From positions 124,514-155,104 of the forward strand of contig NW_003109992.1 in NCBI RefSeq assembly GCF_000003605.2: a stretch of DNA of 30,591 nucleotides, read 5' to 3'. Position 1 is the stretch's first letter, and the number at the start of each line of letters is the position of its first letter. A program made the position numbers and the translations under genes. This stretch comes from Saccoglossus kowalevskii (lineage: Eukaryota; Hemichordata; Enteropneusta; Harrimaniidae). Positions 12,243-24,372 of the stretch are shown here, in pieces. The notes beneath the pieces were generated by a model. That model did not search any database. It was given only the letters and a program-made list of their open reading frames with translations, and was not told where the DNA came from.

Positions 12243-15200
12243 TTAAACCTGCGTAACACGTCTTGCTCCCTCTTTCATCGTTGACGGCGGTTTCGGCGGC
12301 ACTGCGAACACCCGCGTGTGCATGGGACCATTTAGCGGTTGTTTTGACGGCAGAATAGGCAGATTTTTCCCCGTTATTCTAAGTCCATTTTGAGGAGGTG
12401 GGTGCGGCGTGTTTTTGATATCCCCGTTAATTACTGGTTCCTGTGGTTTTATCTGTGGCGTTTGGGGAGTCTGTTAAAAAAATTAAAATAAACAAATTAA
12501 TAATGACGAAAAAGTTGATTGCATGTTCGAGTTTAGGGATGGATCATTATAAGCCACGGTTACTCTTTTTTAGTAACCGTGTATAAGCAAACCTTGGTAG
12601 TGGTACAACTATTCAAATTATTTCATTCATTTAATAATGAATGAGTTGTTTCTGGTCAGCACAGCCTTTTTCTGGTTTCTGCCAAAGTGCTGCCCGTAAA
12701 GATGATAGAAAAAAAAAGCAAAAGATGCGCCACCACATCATATCTTGATCATCTTAAGACCAGAAACAATTATTTTTTTCAAACTTGTATTGCCATTTCT
12801 GTAATTGTGATCAAACATACATTACAAACTAGTCTGAATCATTCAGAACCTGAATGAACCAACCAGTTCCTCAATAAATGTCGCTTGGTTCCGGCGCGCG
12901 CGATATTATGTCCGATTACGTCATCTTCTTGTAGCCTCGTTCGCAGTGATTCCTGACGTACACTGTCATTGTCTTATGAATACAATCAACTGAACCAAAC
13001 GAGTGCAACTTTTTCAATATTTCGAGGAGTTTCAAAACCAAAAACAAAGAGAGCGTGTGATCTGCGCAATACATGAGATATTGAGGATGCATTCCATCAT
13101 ATATTCTTGGATTTTTTTATTGTTGTTTTTTCTGTGTACGTGTATTTGCTTTGTCATGTCACTTTTCATGTTTTTCTGTGTGTATTGTATCCATTATCAC
13201 TCATTCCAATGGATTCCAAGTGATTAAATAAATAATCTCATGTTGAGGATATGACCAAACACATAATGTGTTTCTTTAATGAGTTTTTCCACGAAGTCAC
13301 GGTGCACAGTACATAGGTCAATATGGCACAATTTATTAAACACTACCTTTATTATTTATGAAGACATCACACCTCATAGTAGGAGTATAATTATATATCT
13401 ATATTGTAATGTATTTTCTTATGTTTAATTGCCAGTATATCTTGTAATTTGTAAATTTAAACTTTCAATTTGTGTCCATTTTTATCATTCACTGTTCATC
13501 ATTTTTTATTGTCTTGTAGTTTTTAGTGACCTTGATGCTGTACTTTCCAAAGTCAGTGTTGTTTCAATAAATAAATAAATGTAAACATGCTAAATTTACA
13601 CCTGGTTTGATTTCGTATAACCCAAGTAAACGGTTCAACAGTTAGACTGTTACATTGATCAAACAAACAAGCCCCGACCGTTACAATTCTAATAAATAAA
13701 TAAGTTATTTTTATAAATGTACTTTAACCGTTTTTACGCCGATGTTATAAATTAGGTGTGGCCCACATACCCATTGTCTGTCCACATTCCAACATTTCAC
13801 TGAGATAATATTGATGGTTACCAAGGACATACCGGGTGGCTGTACAATAAACAATACTTCAGCAAATATATATATTCATTCGTGTGTTTGCGTATGACTA
13901 CTCACAAAGCACGAAAACAATATATATATACAAATATAAGACTGCTGCTATTGGTGAAAATAAATTCCAAACAAACAAGACACAATGGGATATTAATAAA
14001 CTCAAGATTCCGTGACACCGAAACATGGACGTTTGCCTGGATAAGATAGACAAAATTGTTCTACGGTCTAAGTTTCGTGGCATGGGGTATCGGACAGAGA
14101 ATGAATATGTGTGTTGTTTAGCGATCTCACTTAATGATTTCGTATTTTTGCTATTTTCTAGCACATTTTTTTGTTTGAAAAAGCTTAAAGCTTGTAAGCA
14201 AGACTAAAAATCACTTGATTTATTAAACTATATTTTACCTGTAATCTTAGCCTATCTAGTTCTTGCCTCGATGACCCAGCAGACCATGCGCTCCTCGGCG
14301 AGTTGTACGCAGGTTTAACATGTAAATTCAACATCTCGTCTCGAAGTTCTAACATCTCCTTGGTATCGTGGTCAACCACGAAGTCTGAGGTTTCGCGGAG
14401 GTCAGGCAAGCTGCCTTGCCTTGTCACGGTGTGACTGCAATAAAAGGGAGAAGTCGTCAAATTAGTATCCTTAAACTTTAGCACTTTACATACTTGATAT
14501 TATATGCATATTTGAAGCGCGCGCGTAAATATGACACTGAAATCAGCAAGGTAATGGAAGATCTCTTCCATGGAACATGATTATATGTTGATAGAATTAC
14601 ACAGTCTGAACGCTGGAATAATTGAAAGTACAATTAATTCAGGTGGTCAGCCATCATTGAGCAACGGTCGACAAACTTTCTACAATATGATCATGCGATT
14701 AAAATGGTTGCTTACAGCATAGCGAACTTCATGGTGCGTGAGCCTGGGATAACCTCAGTGAAATTACTGAACACTGCATATATAGAGACAAAGAACAATG
14801 GAAGAGCTGTTTCCGTTGTCCTTCATCGAGTCTTCGACGTGTGTTATAAACCAATCTTCAGTCACCGAACAATATAATTGTTTTTATTGTTGTGTCGATC
14901 AGCCCTCGCCGCGAGGACAACACACACGTAGCTCGGTGACCAGGTGATAACACTTCACAAGAAAGTTATGCACCAATGAAAGAACGTAATCATGCACCCT
15001 CTTTAAAAGTTGTAAAAGACGACCTCGACACGTTTGACCTCAGACGGACCGACCCACCGGCGATCTCACAACACAATTTCGGAGATAAAGTTATGATTAG
15101 ATTACTAATTAAAACAATGACAGTCACATTGTTGATACTAATAAATGTATTCATCATCATTATCATTAGCACTATCACCATCGAAGGACGATGGTGGACT

Positions 15201-17620
15201 TCATGGATAAATGTCAAATACATAATGTTATATTTGGAATAGAGTCTAAATGACTAGAAACATTTTATTTATTTTGCAAGCATTTTGAGTAAATCTGCGT
15301 ACGCGACACAGCAGGGAACTGTAATGATTTTCATTACAGCTCCCTGGACACAGTTTATTCAATGTATTCTTCAACACTTGGATTGAAATGTACTAATAAC
15401 AACATCACGTAGAGACCCTCTTTAAGATATAAGCCAGGTAGAAAGATTATTAGAAAGGAGGGACTTCCGTTATAAGTTGGTTTTAAATTGCACATCCTTA
15501 TCCGTTTTACGGCAAAGTAGGGCTCAGGCAATTATTCTTGTATTTTTCTGAAGGCAGGATTCTCGGTAAATCCAGTGATTGACCTTGTATTTGGTGTTTC
15601 GGATTAAGTAAAGGCAATGGCCGTTGATACAGATCGCCGAAATTCGCCGTTAGCTGACAGATTCAAATGTTAGTGAATGCAAAAGCAATGGTGCATATAT
15701 TGTCCGTAACTCACGCGTGATTATAACTTACAAAACAGCACAATGCGCAAAAAAAGTACGAGTTATGGTCCTTAATATAGTCAGATACCGTGACCGATAG
15801 TTAAATTGATTAATTCCTTCAAGAAAACGATTAAAGTGTTCAGATTCAAAGGAGAGCTAGACAGGACATAATATTTGCTATATCACAGTCTCTCTATATA
15901 GAGGGACTGTGGCCATATGAATAGTCTCATGGCCTAAAACCCATGATAACACTGAAATCATTTCATTCATAAACATCAACACGGCTTGTGGTCCACTAAC
16001 AATAATTTATATCAGCCTTGGCCTCACGCTTTATTGCACTAGGTTTGTTCATTCAACTTTATCGACTGTAATATTCGCTCTTTCCGTTGGCGGGTTTCGC
16101 GCTTGTCACACCACTAAACTCATAAAATGGACAATTAAACTTTGAAAAAGTTGGAAAGGCCGTGACTGCAGCATTCATACTCTTGGGTCACTGTCAATAC
16201 ATTAACCAAAATAGTACCTCCCCAACCCTAACAGTCTGACCAATCAGAGAGCGGTTTGTTTGTCGACAATCTTTTTCGACGTGTCAAATTCTGCCTTGTA
16301 TAGGCGTCGACTTAACTTGACTGTTGGATTTTAGTTCCCTTAGCCATTTCTATTTTATTTTAAAAGAATTGTGGCCTGGATTTGCTACACCGCGAGCAAT
16401 TATTTAAATAAAATCTTGGGTCAAGCTTGTATGAATCAAAGGCCAAATTGTGTGTCCCTATTCGGAGTCGACGATGACATCATCAACTTCTTGGTTTCGA
16501 AGTTGAATGATATTTAATGATGATATCCACAACTTTTCAATTTATTGTCCCAATTAGAAAATCTCATCTCAAAGTGGATTTCTTTCAAGCATCGCCGTCG
16601 GTACGAATGTATTTTGTCCTAATGTGAAATGTGTAAATGTTATTTTTGAAGCAATTTGAATATCGCATTATTCGTTTAATATAATACTGAATAATACAAA
16701 CACGAATCCACTCAATAGTGTGTGTCAATACGAAGATGAGAGTAGATGTTGTATGATTTTATAGAAATGGACTAAAACTGAGAAGTTTTATAAAACTGGA
16801 CAAAGGCTCAGATGTTTAGATCACAAATGTGTTGGTAATAAATAAAAACAACAAAACTATTAGATTATTAGGTGTGGTGACGTCAATTCTAGTGCTACCC
16901 AAAGATTCAATTGCGGGGTTGTAATGTTGAGAGGAATACCAACACTCCTTACATCACTGAGTTACCTGAGTCGTTACGTAGCTGCATACCAGCGCGCACA
17001 GTATGCGTCCCACATCCCCGTAGAGACCGGGTAGTCACTAGTCTCGGACCACATTAATCATAAATTGATTCTGGACAGCAAAGTCAAATAGTGACAGCTT
17101 ATGTACAAGACATTTTCTCCCCCGTAGCAACCTGGGATGGCAACCCGGGATAGCAACCCGCTCTGTCTCATTGTTGACATAGTATTAGATCCGTCCTGAA
17201 TACGCACACATATGTCTACCAATTTATTTACCAAAATAGAAACGCACAACATTCCTAGTTCATTTACAGTTATCCCAGACCCGTTTTAAAATGCGTGATG
17301 CCCCGGGTGTGATGTTGGAACGAAATACAGACGAGCTTAACCGACGACAGCGCAAGTGACAGTGACCCCGTGGCCTAATTAAACGTAACCTAGAGATGCG
17401 AGCCTCACTCTGATGCAGACATACCTAATACCTTATGTCAACTTTTGAAACTTGCTTTTTATAGTAACTTTTCATTTAAACTACTTAGTGGTCAAAGACC
17501 TGAATTTAAAGTCACTCGACAAAGCTTGTGCAAACTTCAAGCGTTAGAAATTGGATTAATTGCTAAAAGAAATATAAATTAATAAATCAAATTTAAGTCA
17601 ACTACTTACTGATTTGACAT
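12243..17620 (-). CDS. Unknown 144-aa protein with PDZ-ligand-like C-terminus, three exons
   Basis: Exons in transcript order are 17620-17610, 14434-14239 and 12470-12243 (stop TAA). Splice sites are GTAAGT/TATTGCAG and GTAAAA/TTTAACAG, and the frame is kept through both junctions. Exons 2 and 3 look clearly coding. Exon 2 has G-S-L-P-D-L near its start and a short amphipathic stretch (E-M-L-E-L-R-D-E-M-L-N-L). Exon 3 is proline-rich (P-H-P-P-P-Q, V-P-P-K-P-P) and ends R-R-V-T-Q-V, matching a class I PDZ ligand (T at -2, V at 0). The 11-base first exon is the weakest part: it was chosen because an ATG lies just before a good donor of the right phase, with an in-frame stop further upstream. 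Alternatively these are the last two exons of a larger gene, for example the cytoplasmic tail of a membrane protein, with other upstream exons. I do not recognise the family. Confidence 0.45.
12555..12581. repeat. Perfect 10-bp stem hairpin
   Basis: CACGGTTACT and its exact complement AGTAACCGTG are separated by a 7-base, mostly T loop. It lies in the last intron of the 144-aa gene. Too short for a microRNA precursor. Confidence 0.5.
12646..12769. repeat. 124-bp element with 12-bp terminal inverted repeats
   Basis: TTGTTTCTGGTC at 12646-12657 is exactly inverted as GACCAGAAACAA at 12758-12769. The interior is non-coding. The size fits a small MITE, but no target duplication was identified, so it could be an inverted duplication. 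Confidence 0.4.
12770..14238. other. Intron of the 144-aa gene, gene-poor
   Basis: AT-rich. Contains a small CG-rich spot near 12893 (CGGCGCGCGCGAT) and TTACGTCA at 12916-12923. A plus-strand ORF at 13003-13227 is hydrophobic low-complexity sequence. A run ending in AATAAATAAATAAATG near 13568 resembles the 3' tail of a retroposon but no body was identified. Confidence 0.4.
14435..15311. other. First intron of the 144-aa gene, 5' portion, nothing firm
   Basis: An 88-codon plus-strand ORF (14976-15242) has a hydrophobic half made by an ATC/ATT-rich simple sequence at about 15150-15180. Not called as a gene. Confidence 0.4.
15312..15346. repeat. 15-bp stem hairpin with one mismatch
   Basis: Left arm CAGGGAACTGTAATG (15312-15326) and right arm CATTACAGCTCCCTG (15332-15346) pair at 14 of 15 positions around a 5-base loop. 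It is inside the first intron of the 144-aa gene. It may be a small inverted-repeat relic; the stem is shorter than usual for a microRNA. Confidence 0.5.
15884..15911. repeat. 28-bp near-perfect palindrome
   Basis: The outer arms CACAGTC and GACTGTG enclose CTCTATATAGAG, itself a perfect palindrome. Only one position pair is not Watson-Crick, and it could pair as a G-T wobble. There is no room for a loop except by opening the AT centre. Confidence 0.55.
15912..17609. other. First intron of the 144-aa gene, 3' portion
   Basis: Contains a perfect CRE (TGACGTCA, 16878-16885) and the short tandem repeat at 17124-17160. Nothing else was recognised and no coding exon found. Confidence 0.4.
17124..17160. 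repeat. Short tandem repeat, about 14-bp unit
   Basis: Two and a half copies of a unit close to TAGCAACCCGGGA, diverged at a few positions. GC-rich against its surroundings. Confidence 0.5.
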
Positions 17621-18139
17621 GGGTAGGAGGTTACTGTCTGCTCTGACACAATGGTTAGGGGAGACGCTGCGGTTCGTTTACAACATATTTGCATAGTGTA
17701 TAGCGCCACCCCAGTACACAGGCTTGAGTTCGCCTGTTTTTATTCTTGTAATTCCGTTATTCGTTTTTTCTTTTGTGGGTATGAATCAACTAGTCAATTG
17801 TATGAGTTATATGAATCTGAATTGACACAAGCGACAGAGTAACGCATTTTACGTGAATTTTATTTGATTTGACACAATTCATGCTTTGTTCATCCAACGA
17901 GGAGATATTTACATTTGGATGTATGCAAAGCGAAGTCAATAGCTTGCGATAAACCAAGTCACGCCACTTGTATATTCGATCACATCTTCGTTTCATCGGC
18001 GTTTATTGAGGTCAACACTAGGCTTCCGAAAATAAAAAGACAATAATGGCATATGAAATAATGCATTCCATTTTATTTTGCACCTGTGCTATTTTCAGGG
18101 ATTCGTTTAAGTTTTTTCATTGCTTTTAATTTTTCGAAA
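17621..18139. other. Region upstream of the 144-aa gene model
   Basis: If the first exon is right, the promoter should lie here on the minus strand. An octamer-like ATGCAAAT is present on the minus strand near 17685-17700, but no TATA box is clear. Overlapping ORFs on both strands have no support. Confidence 0.3.
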
Positions 18140-18172
18140 AAAAACAAACAAACAAACAAACAACAACAACAG
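18140..18172. repeat. AAAC/AAC microsatellite
   Basis: An A-run followed by about five AAAC units and three CAA units. A simple repeat without visible function. Confidence 0.8.
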
Positions 18173-18197
18173 TATTTGTAAGCAAGCTCAAGGTCAC

Positions 18198-18233
18198 ACC
18201 ATGGAAGGTACTAACGTTAGTACCTACCATGGT
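18198..18233. repeat. 36-bp near-perfect palindrome
   Basis: The core GGTACTAACGTTAGTACC (18 bp) is a perfect palindrome. The arms extend to ACCATGG on the left and CCATGGT on the right, giving 34 of 36 positions paired. The element is bracketed by GGTCACA on both sides in direct orientation. It may be a regulatory palindrome, a cruciform or a MITE relic. Confidence 0.6.
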
Positions 18234-19125
18234 CACACGGAGCCGATGTTCTTACATTTCGCACACACAGCAAATCTAGTGAATGGAAGTATTATCAAGC
18301 CACTGGCATTTTCGAAGCAAATTTGTGACGGACTTTTGCGTCGACCATGCCCATGTTGATTTGCTCTAGACTTACTTACTAACTTGGGGACATTTGTTCC
18401 CTTGTGACAGTGACACTGTATGATAGATAACACATGCTAGATAATCCCGCCGGCAATTCTTGGGTATCTAGGCTGCGAACCACCCGATATACCGTGACGG
18501 AGGCTCACGCATGTTGTTCCGGAGTTGTCTTGAATATAGTTCTACATGTACGTATTCTACATGTACGTACGTATTTGCTTCTTTTAAGAAAAAGGGGGAG
18601 TACTGTGGTTATGTATGTACCTCTATTTCAAGGTGACCGACCGGTAATGGGAGCGGCAACCCACACACCCATTGCCCGGGGAGAGCACACAAACGAATCC
18701 GACCCAACTGAAATAAAGGAAATCGAATACTAGTACTAGTAATAGCTGACAGCTTTGGTTCATAAATAAACAAAAGAAGGAAAACTCGACATTTTATTAG
18801 GCGGGTTACTTTATTAGATGAATAGATCAAGTTTGTGTAGCCTCACCTAAAGAATAAAGTATACTACAATTGTCATGCACTTTGTTCGTCTAAACATGTA
18901 ATTCCGTTGTGGACTATTATTATTGTACTCTAACCGCCGCACCCAGCAGCACCCAACTCAACTTATGAGTGACATCACGAGATTTGACAACTTACTTGAG
19001 AAGTACATGTCGATTGTTTGACGAAAGATAACTAAAACGAATTGGATTGGCTGGTGGTAGAAAGCAGTGATAACATATTTTGAATATGAACTTGTCCGAC
19101 CCACCGTTGCCAAGTTTATTTAATA
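18234..19125. other. Intergenic, nothing firm recognised
   Basis: Contains a short imperfect tandem of TCTACATGTACGTA near 18539-18570, a weak hairpin (GGTAATGGG with CCCATTGCC, near 18643-18680) and a TACTAGTACTAGTA run near 18729. A 99-codon plus-strand ORF (18434-18733) has no splice or family support. Confidence 0.4.
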
Positions 19126-19327
19126 TACTGTAAAAGGATTAATTATTCACTGGGTTTTAATGTTACTTATTTCGCTGACTGGAAAAATGCGCTGAAAACC
19201 CCAGTGAATATATACAATTTAGCATAGAATACATTATCTAAATGATAAAACCGTGAATTTAAAACTCACTGAATATGCCTGAAATGGTAAATCAGTGAAA
19301 TTTAAACCCAGTGAAAATTTTACGGCA
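19126..19327. mobile_element. Inverted-repeat element, MITE-like (about 200 bp)
   Basis: TTCACTGGGTTTTAA (19146-19160) is inverted as TTTAAACCCAGTGAA (19301-19315), matching at 14 of 15 positions. Outside these lie TACTGTAAAA on the left and TTTTACGG on the right, which also pair in part. Several further CAGTGAA or CACTGAA copies occur inside, so the element is internally repetitive. This TACNGTAAAA start is a pattern I associate with MITE-like repeats in marine invertebrates. The exact ends are uncertain. Confidence 0.5.
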
Positions 19328-21000
19328 AGTCTCTGTGTATAGTGAGTGACACACACACCGTTGAGGGCAGACTAACAAACAGGAACGATATCTGCGGTAT
19401 GAAATATTCGAGTTTCATTGTCAACTTTTCGAACAATGGGAGTTTAAGGTCAGAGGTCAAGTGACTTTACCTAGTAAACATTGTCTTTGTTGTACCCGTG
19501 GGCGTGAAAATATGCATGTTGTAGCTGTTGATAGCGACAACATACCTGGGCAAGAATCCAACATTATTGACGTTTTCCGTCGTATGATTCAATAATACCA
19601 CTGTATCAAGTTGACCATCTAGGTTAATACCCACCCACATGCACCAACATGGAAGTCATGAACCATGGTGAGTCTTTCATATGTTTTCGTACCCTCTACA
19701 TACCCCCACATTATCGACCCCCTTGTTCTCGCTTGTAAAGACTACAGCGATAATCCTAAGTTATCTAATCTGACCATTTCGGAACGACATTAGGCTGTAC
19801 TGTTATAGATCTTGGATTAGGGGTGATAGATCTTGGATTATGGGTGGGGTTAGATTTGCTCAATACATATTTACCTTCACTGGTAAACGTAGCATGTCAT
19901 TATGTCTTTTCTCATAACAAATCTGACCAGACCCTGTGTAAATTTCATTCACAGCATTATTCTATTATCAAGTTGGCAAAAAAGAAAAAAACAAATTTAA
20001 AAAATCCCTAATTCTAATCGATTTATACACCAACAACAATGACCTGTCCCTTAATTTCATTAGGGGAGCCCAGTAACGTGGAACCAATTGCATCTAGGTA
20101 ACAGGAACTCTTTTGTGTCACGTGATTGTCAAAATCTATGTTTGTACTCGCACTGTGGAACGCCGTGAATCAAAAGATCTATTATACTGAAGGCTAAACT
20201 AATATGCAGCGTAAAAGACCCTAGCAATGTTGACGACAATTTTCATAACTATTTCATTTGTTTTGTTTTTTTTATTATAATTACTTTATTAGTAATATTA
20301 CCTACAAATGACATAAAATACTAGTAGTCAAAATCGATAATCATAAAACAGAAGAATTAAGATATCGTTCGAACGAGTCCAAACTCGTGTTCACAATACC
20401 CCATTCCGATAACCTATCTATTTTAAAACACACTCGACTGAATAGTATAAAAAGCATATGACTCACAAAATGCGACGATTTATAACTATAGAAAGACCTA
20501 GGTTACATTGGCAGCATACCATGCATGGCCTAAAGGCTACACATATTATAGGGGTATTCTTATATAACAGCGATAATTTTAAATATTTTTGAACTTCATT
20601 GAAGAATAATTATGAGAAAATGTTTTGGTAATTTTTCATTCAAAGTGATTCGTTTCTCCAAGAATGTACCAGTATATGTAACCTCGGGATCATGCATGAC
20701 GTTTAAGTTGGGGTGGGTTTAGGGTTACACACGTGGCACACCCCAATGCCTCAATCAATTCTATAAAGAAGTTTACAGATATTCCGATGACCCCTTTTCA
20801 ACCGGCGTACAATACGTTGCAGCTATGATACACTGTTCCAATCGACGCTGACAACACTACTCTAATTCCACAAGTTACATGTAACATGATTAAAGTGCGT
20901 ATAATGCGCGGCAGTATATTAGTTTATAAATATTTGTAAATACCGAACCTCAGCTTTCATTTATTTCCAAAATGTAATTGTGATTGGATCACGAGCTGCA
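19328..21000. other. Intergenic with a tandem duplication and small palindrome
   Basis: Apart from the 21-bp duplication at 19805-19846 and the 12-bp palindrome TCGTTCGAACGA at 20365-20376, no feature was recognised. ORFs are short and unsupported. Confidence 0.4.
19805..19846. repeat. Two-copy tandem duplication of 21 bp
   Basis: The unit starts ATAGATCTTGGATTA and is repeated immediately with one difference (AGGGGTG against TGGGTG-type ending). Probably recent replication slippage. Confidence 0.6.
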
Positions 21001-24000
21001 AGTAATGTACACGCATGTCTTTTCTGATTTTTTGTATTGCACAATGTGAGTGTTGTCATGAAAACCATACCTATGTTCAAGACCACATAATAAAACACCA
21101 GACCGATAGAAAACACACTGCGAACCTCAACTTTGGTTCTCCCAAAGTCACAGTTAATGAAACAAAATCTCCACGGTGCACTTATTCAGACTGTTCAAGT
21201 TCATGCCACTCCAAGTAGAAACACCCATTGTCACACCAAGATCGCACGTTTCCGTGGTCTAACTGACAGAATTGACAGACAAGTCCCAAAGTCGTAGTTT
21301 ACAATTTACCAAGTTAAAACTTTGTTCCCAGACTTTTTAATTTGTCCAAACATGAATCCAGTGCATATCACGTGATGTATTGATATGTTGAAATTCTGAC
21401 GTAAGTTCAGTAAAAAACGCACCCAACTTGCAATTTGGTGAAAAGCAGATGGAGGCGGATTTTCGCCCTTTAATTGTTATCACATTTATTTCTGAAGTAT
21501 CTCTGTATATTCGAAGTTTACTTAAATTCCGTGTACACTGGAGGAAATAAATAGTCAACATACATCAACCACATTCAAAATTCGTATTTCATCTTAGCAT
21601 AGGTATTGATAAAACAACTATAATATTTACCCTTTGACCAAACATAGTTATCATTTATGGCGAACAAAAATTTTTGAATTTTTTGAATATTTGTGACAAA
21701 TTGGACACAATTAAGCAGTTCTCCCTGTTATAACAAATCTCATGGAGTGAATCGATGGACCTGAAATAAATATCTTTAGAACTGAAAATTAATATTGATT
21801 CGTTTTTGAGGTCATCTTAACTTCATAGTAACCGAGGAAGACACTAATCACGGGGATACGAATACATGCTTTAAATACTCTTTGATACATGCTATTCCAT
21901 AGACCACTTCTTGCGAACTGTTAAATAGTACATTACTGTTTTACTTCGTCCGTTTTCGGATATGTAACCTAGGAGTTTAGATCGTCGTTAAACAGGTCAG
22001 TTTTAACCGAGATTGGACATTTTCTTCTTCATATAGGATGGTAGCCGTCATACATGATTCAACCATATTGAGTTAAGTATATAAACATGTGTTTACATAC
22101 ACATGGTTCCTATATTGTATACGTATTGTATACGACACCTGGAACCCAAATTGAACATGATACGTTCCGATGACGTGACGGTGGCGCTTTAATAATAAGT
22201 ACCATCAGAGAGTACAATGTTTTACGTTTTCATATATCAACAACAATATCTAAACTTTCTCTGTTCCCCAACCTCGCATCCGTGATACCCGTACCTCGTT
22301 GGACGCGCCCATACTCGCACCCATTCAATCAGCAAACATGTGTGGTTGCCATGTGCCAAGGATCTCGATATGACAAGTGTAAAATAATTTAGGTGAACCG
22401 AATATTTGATTATGATTTATGAAGGATATCATAATATCTACATACCAGTCTGTGCATGTCAATGTTACACATGATACGATCATTAGTGGTTGCAAGAATG
22501 AACATGATCTCTGCACGTACCACAGTCAATGATTTGACCTGATTTCAAGTTCTTTAATCCAAAGTTCACGATAAAAAATGCACTGTGGGACAGGGCGTTC
22601 GTTTAGGCAATGAAAGAACGATGATTGGTCTTTAAATATAGCGAATAAAATGAATGATAATGATTTAAAGTGCGATTTAGGGAGCCAATTCAGGCCCAGC
22701 AGTTTGAACGCAGTGTAATTGGTTCTTGAATGTTGTTACTATTATTGTAAACACTCACTCAAAAAAAAATGGTCAGATTCCAATTTCCAATAAATTAATT
22801 GAATTTGATTTACGTGCAATGCAGTAAACTCGACGAACGCGCTCAATAACTTAATGACATAAACATCGGTCGTAAACTTGACTGGCCATTCGTGCTATAA
22901 TTTACTAAAACCTCATAACAATTCAAGTAGCGTATGAATGCTACTACTTGAAACCATGCCCAAATTTTAAAAAAGAATTGAAAAGTTTTTCTCATAGTGG
23001 GAAGTCGGGATCTATAGTTCTGGTGGTTTATGTCGTGAAACGGTTTTTACAAACTGAATAATTCATTGCTTTATTAATGCTGTATAAATATTCCAAAATT
23101 GTTCGTCCAAGTCGTTCACTAGTGGTTCTTCACATAGGTGTAGTCGCGGCGGCGCGTGACAGAACCGCATAGATTTCCGGGGCAGATTCTGTTTTCAGTC
23201 AAGCTTCGAGTCGTTTCTGTGATCGATTCCATCAAGTTGATGAGCAGGTTTTAAATCATTTGGAACACCAACCATTTTTTTCTTTTTCTGCGGCTAAGCT
23301 GTTCAATTTACCGAGGAACACCCGCCACTACAATGACTGCCCATTTTTGCCCAAAGAAGCAAAGCAATTCCAAAGGAACGCAATCAAAAATATAACTATA
23401 TGTATTGGGAAACAGACCAATTGTTAGTAGTGTATGGGCCGAGTTAGGTAAACCCATTACCCGTAGTCATAACCGGTGCATGATAACAAATTCCCGGGGG
23501 TTGTTAGTAGTTAGTACGTGCCGTGTTTCTTCGTGATAAATCTACACCCCAGTTTAATTCGTGACGAGAAAACAATCAGAATTAACAATACACGGCGTTT
23601 TGAACACTCCGTTAAACCAAGTAGGATAAAACTGCGTGGGTAGAAGCCATGTTTTATGCTTGATGAGGCCAAGATAGCATAGAACAGAAAACAATGTCAA
23701 CAAAGGCATTGTTAAACAAATACCTTCACTAATCCAACAGTGAGGAAAAATCACAGCATACTAGTATTCACATATAAACCGACTAGTAAACCATAGTACA
23801 TACTAGTATTAAACCTCAAATGACGCGATTTAAAATAAGATGAATTTGGTCCCGTGCAGCCACACACGCTACGTAGTGCTAAAACAAATCGCTAGTCGAT
23901 CCTTGTTGCAAAGCTATTATATTTTAAAACACCGGGGAAACAATGGACAAAGAATGCGATCGGTTACTTTATCTGGCACTTCGGTGACTACGTCGGCTCC

Positions 24001-24203
24001 TTTTAAGTCCAGAAAATATATGAAATGATGAGCGTAACAGACCAGAATGAGGTTAGGAAATGTCGATTCAACGCGGGTGCATTGACTATGTTCAGATATT
24101 TGAAAAAGAAAAAAAGTTGCGACATTATTTAAGTATAAACGGAGACCTACCTCATGACAACAAGTGCCCGTTTAACCAATCGCTGAGAACGACTACATCT
24201 TAC
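21001..24203. other. Gene-poor intergenic stretch
   Basis: No gene, repeat family or RNA recognised over about 3.2 kb. Small ORFs on both strands lack splice sites, strong starts or motifs. Repeated short TACTAGTATT strings occur near 23759-23813. Confidence 0.45.
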
Positions 24204-24372
24204 ACTGTGGAATCGGCAGTAGAACGGATGATATTAAACAGCACAACAAATTAGAGCTTGGAGCCTTGGCAGCAGCTTCTGGAAGTGACTCTGTGATTTG
24301 TATCAGTGAATCCCGCCGTAGTGCTTTCACGACACAGTAAACATAGGACGCCTCACGGAAGAAGATAGGCAT
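24204..24372 (-). other. Candidate coding exon of an unknown minus-strand gene
   Basis: From an ATG (24370-24372) 56 codons stay open to a good donor, T|GTAAGA, at 24203. The residue mix looks coding: an R-R-D-S-L-I-Q-I-T-E-S-L-P-E-A-A-A-K stretch and a Cys/Leu-rich end. The exon ends in phase 1. No following exon of matching phase was found, and it does not join to the 144-aa gene model. I do not recognise it, and it may be chance or a relic. Confidence 0.2.

Noticed and set aside
13003..13575. Possible retroposon 3' end (hydrophobic ORF followed by AATAAATAAATAAATG tail)
   Set aside because: Only the tail looks retroposon-like; no reverse transcriptase or RNA-derived body could be recognised.
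14976..15242. 88-codon plus-strand ORF with a hydrophobic, membrane-like second half
   Set aside because: The hydrophobic part is a translation of ATC/ATT-rich simple sequence, an overlapping ORF exists on the other strand, and there is no start or splice support.
18434..18733. 99-codon plus-strand ORF
   Set aside because: Crosses short tandem repeats and a hairpin, has no family features and no exon boundaries.
17608..24372. Joining the 24204-24372 exon to the 144-aa gene
   Set aside because: It ends in phase 1, whereas exon 2 of the 144-aa gene needs a phase 2 partner, and no intermediate exon was found.
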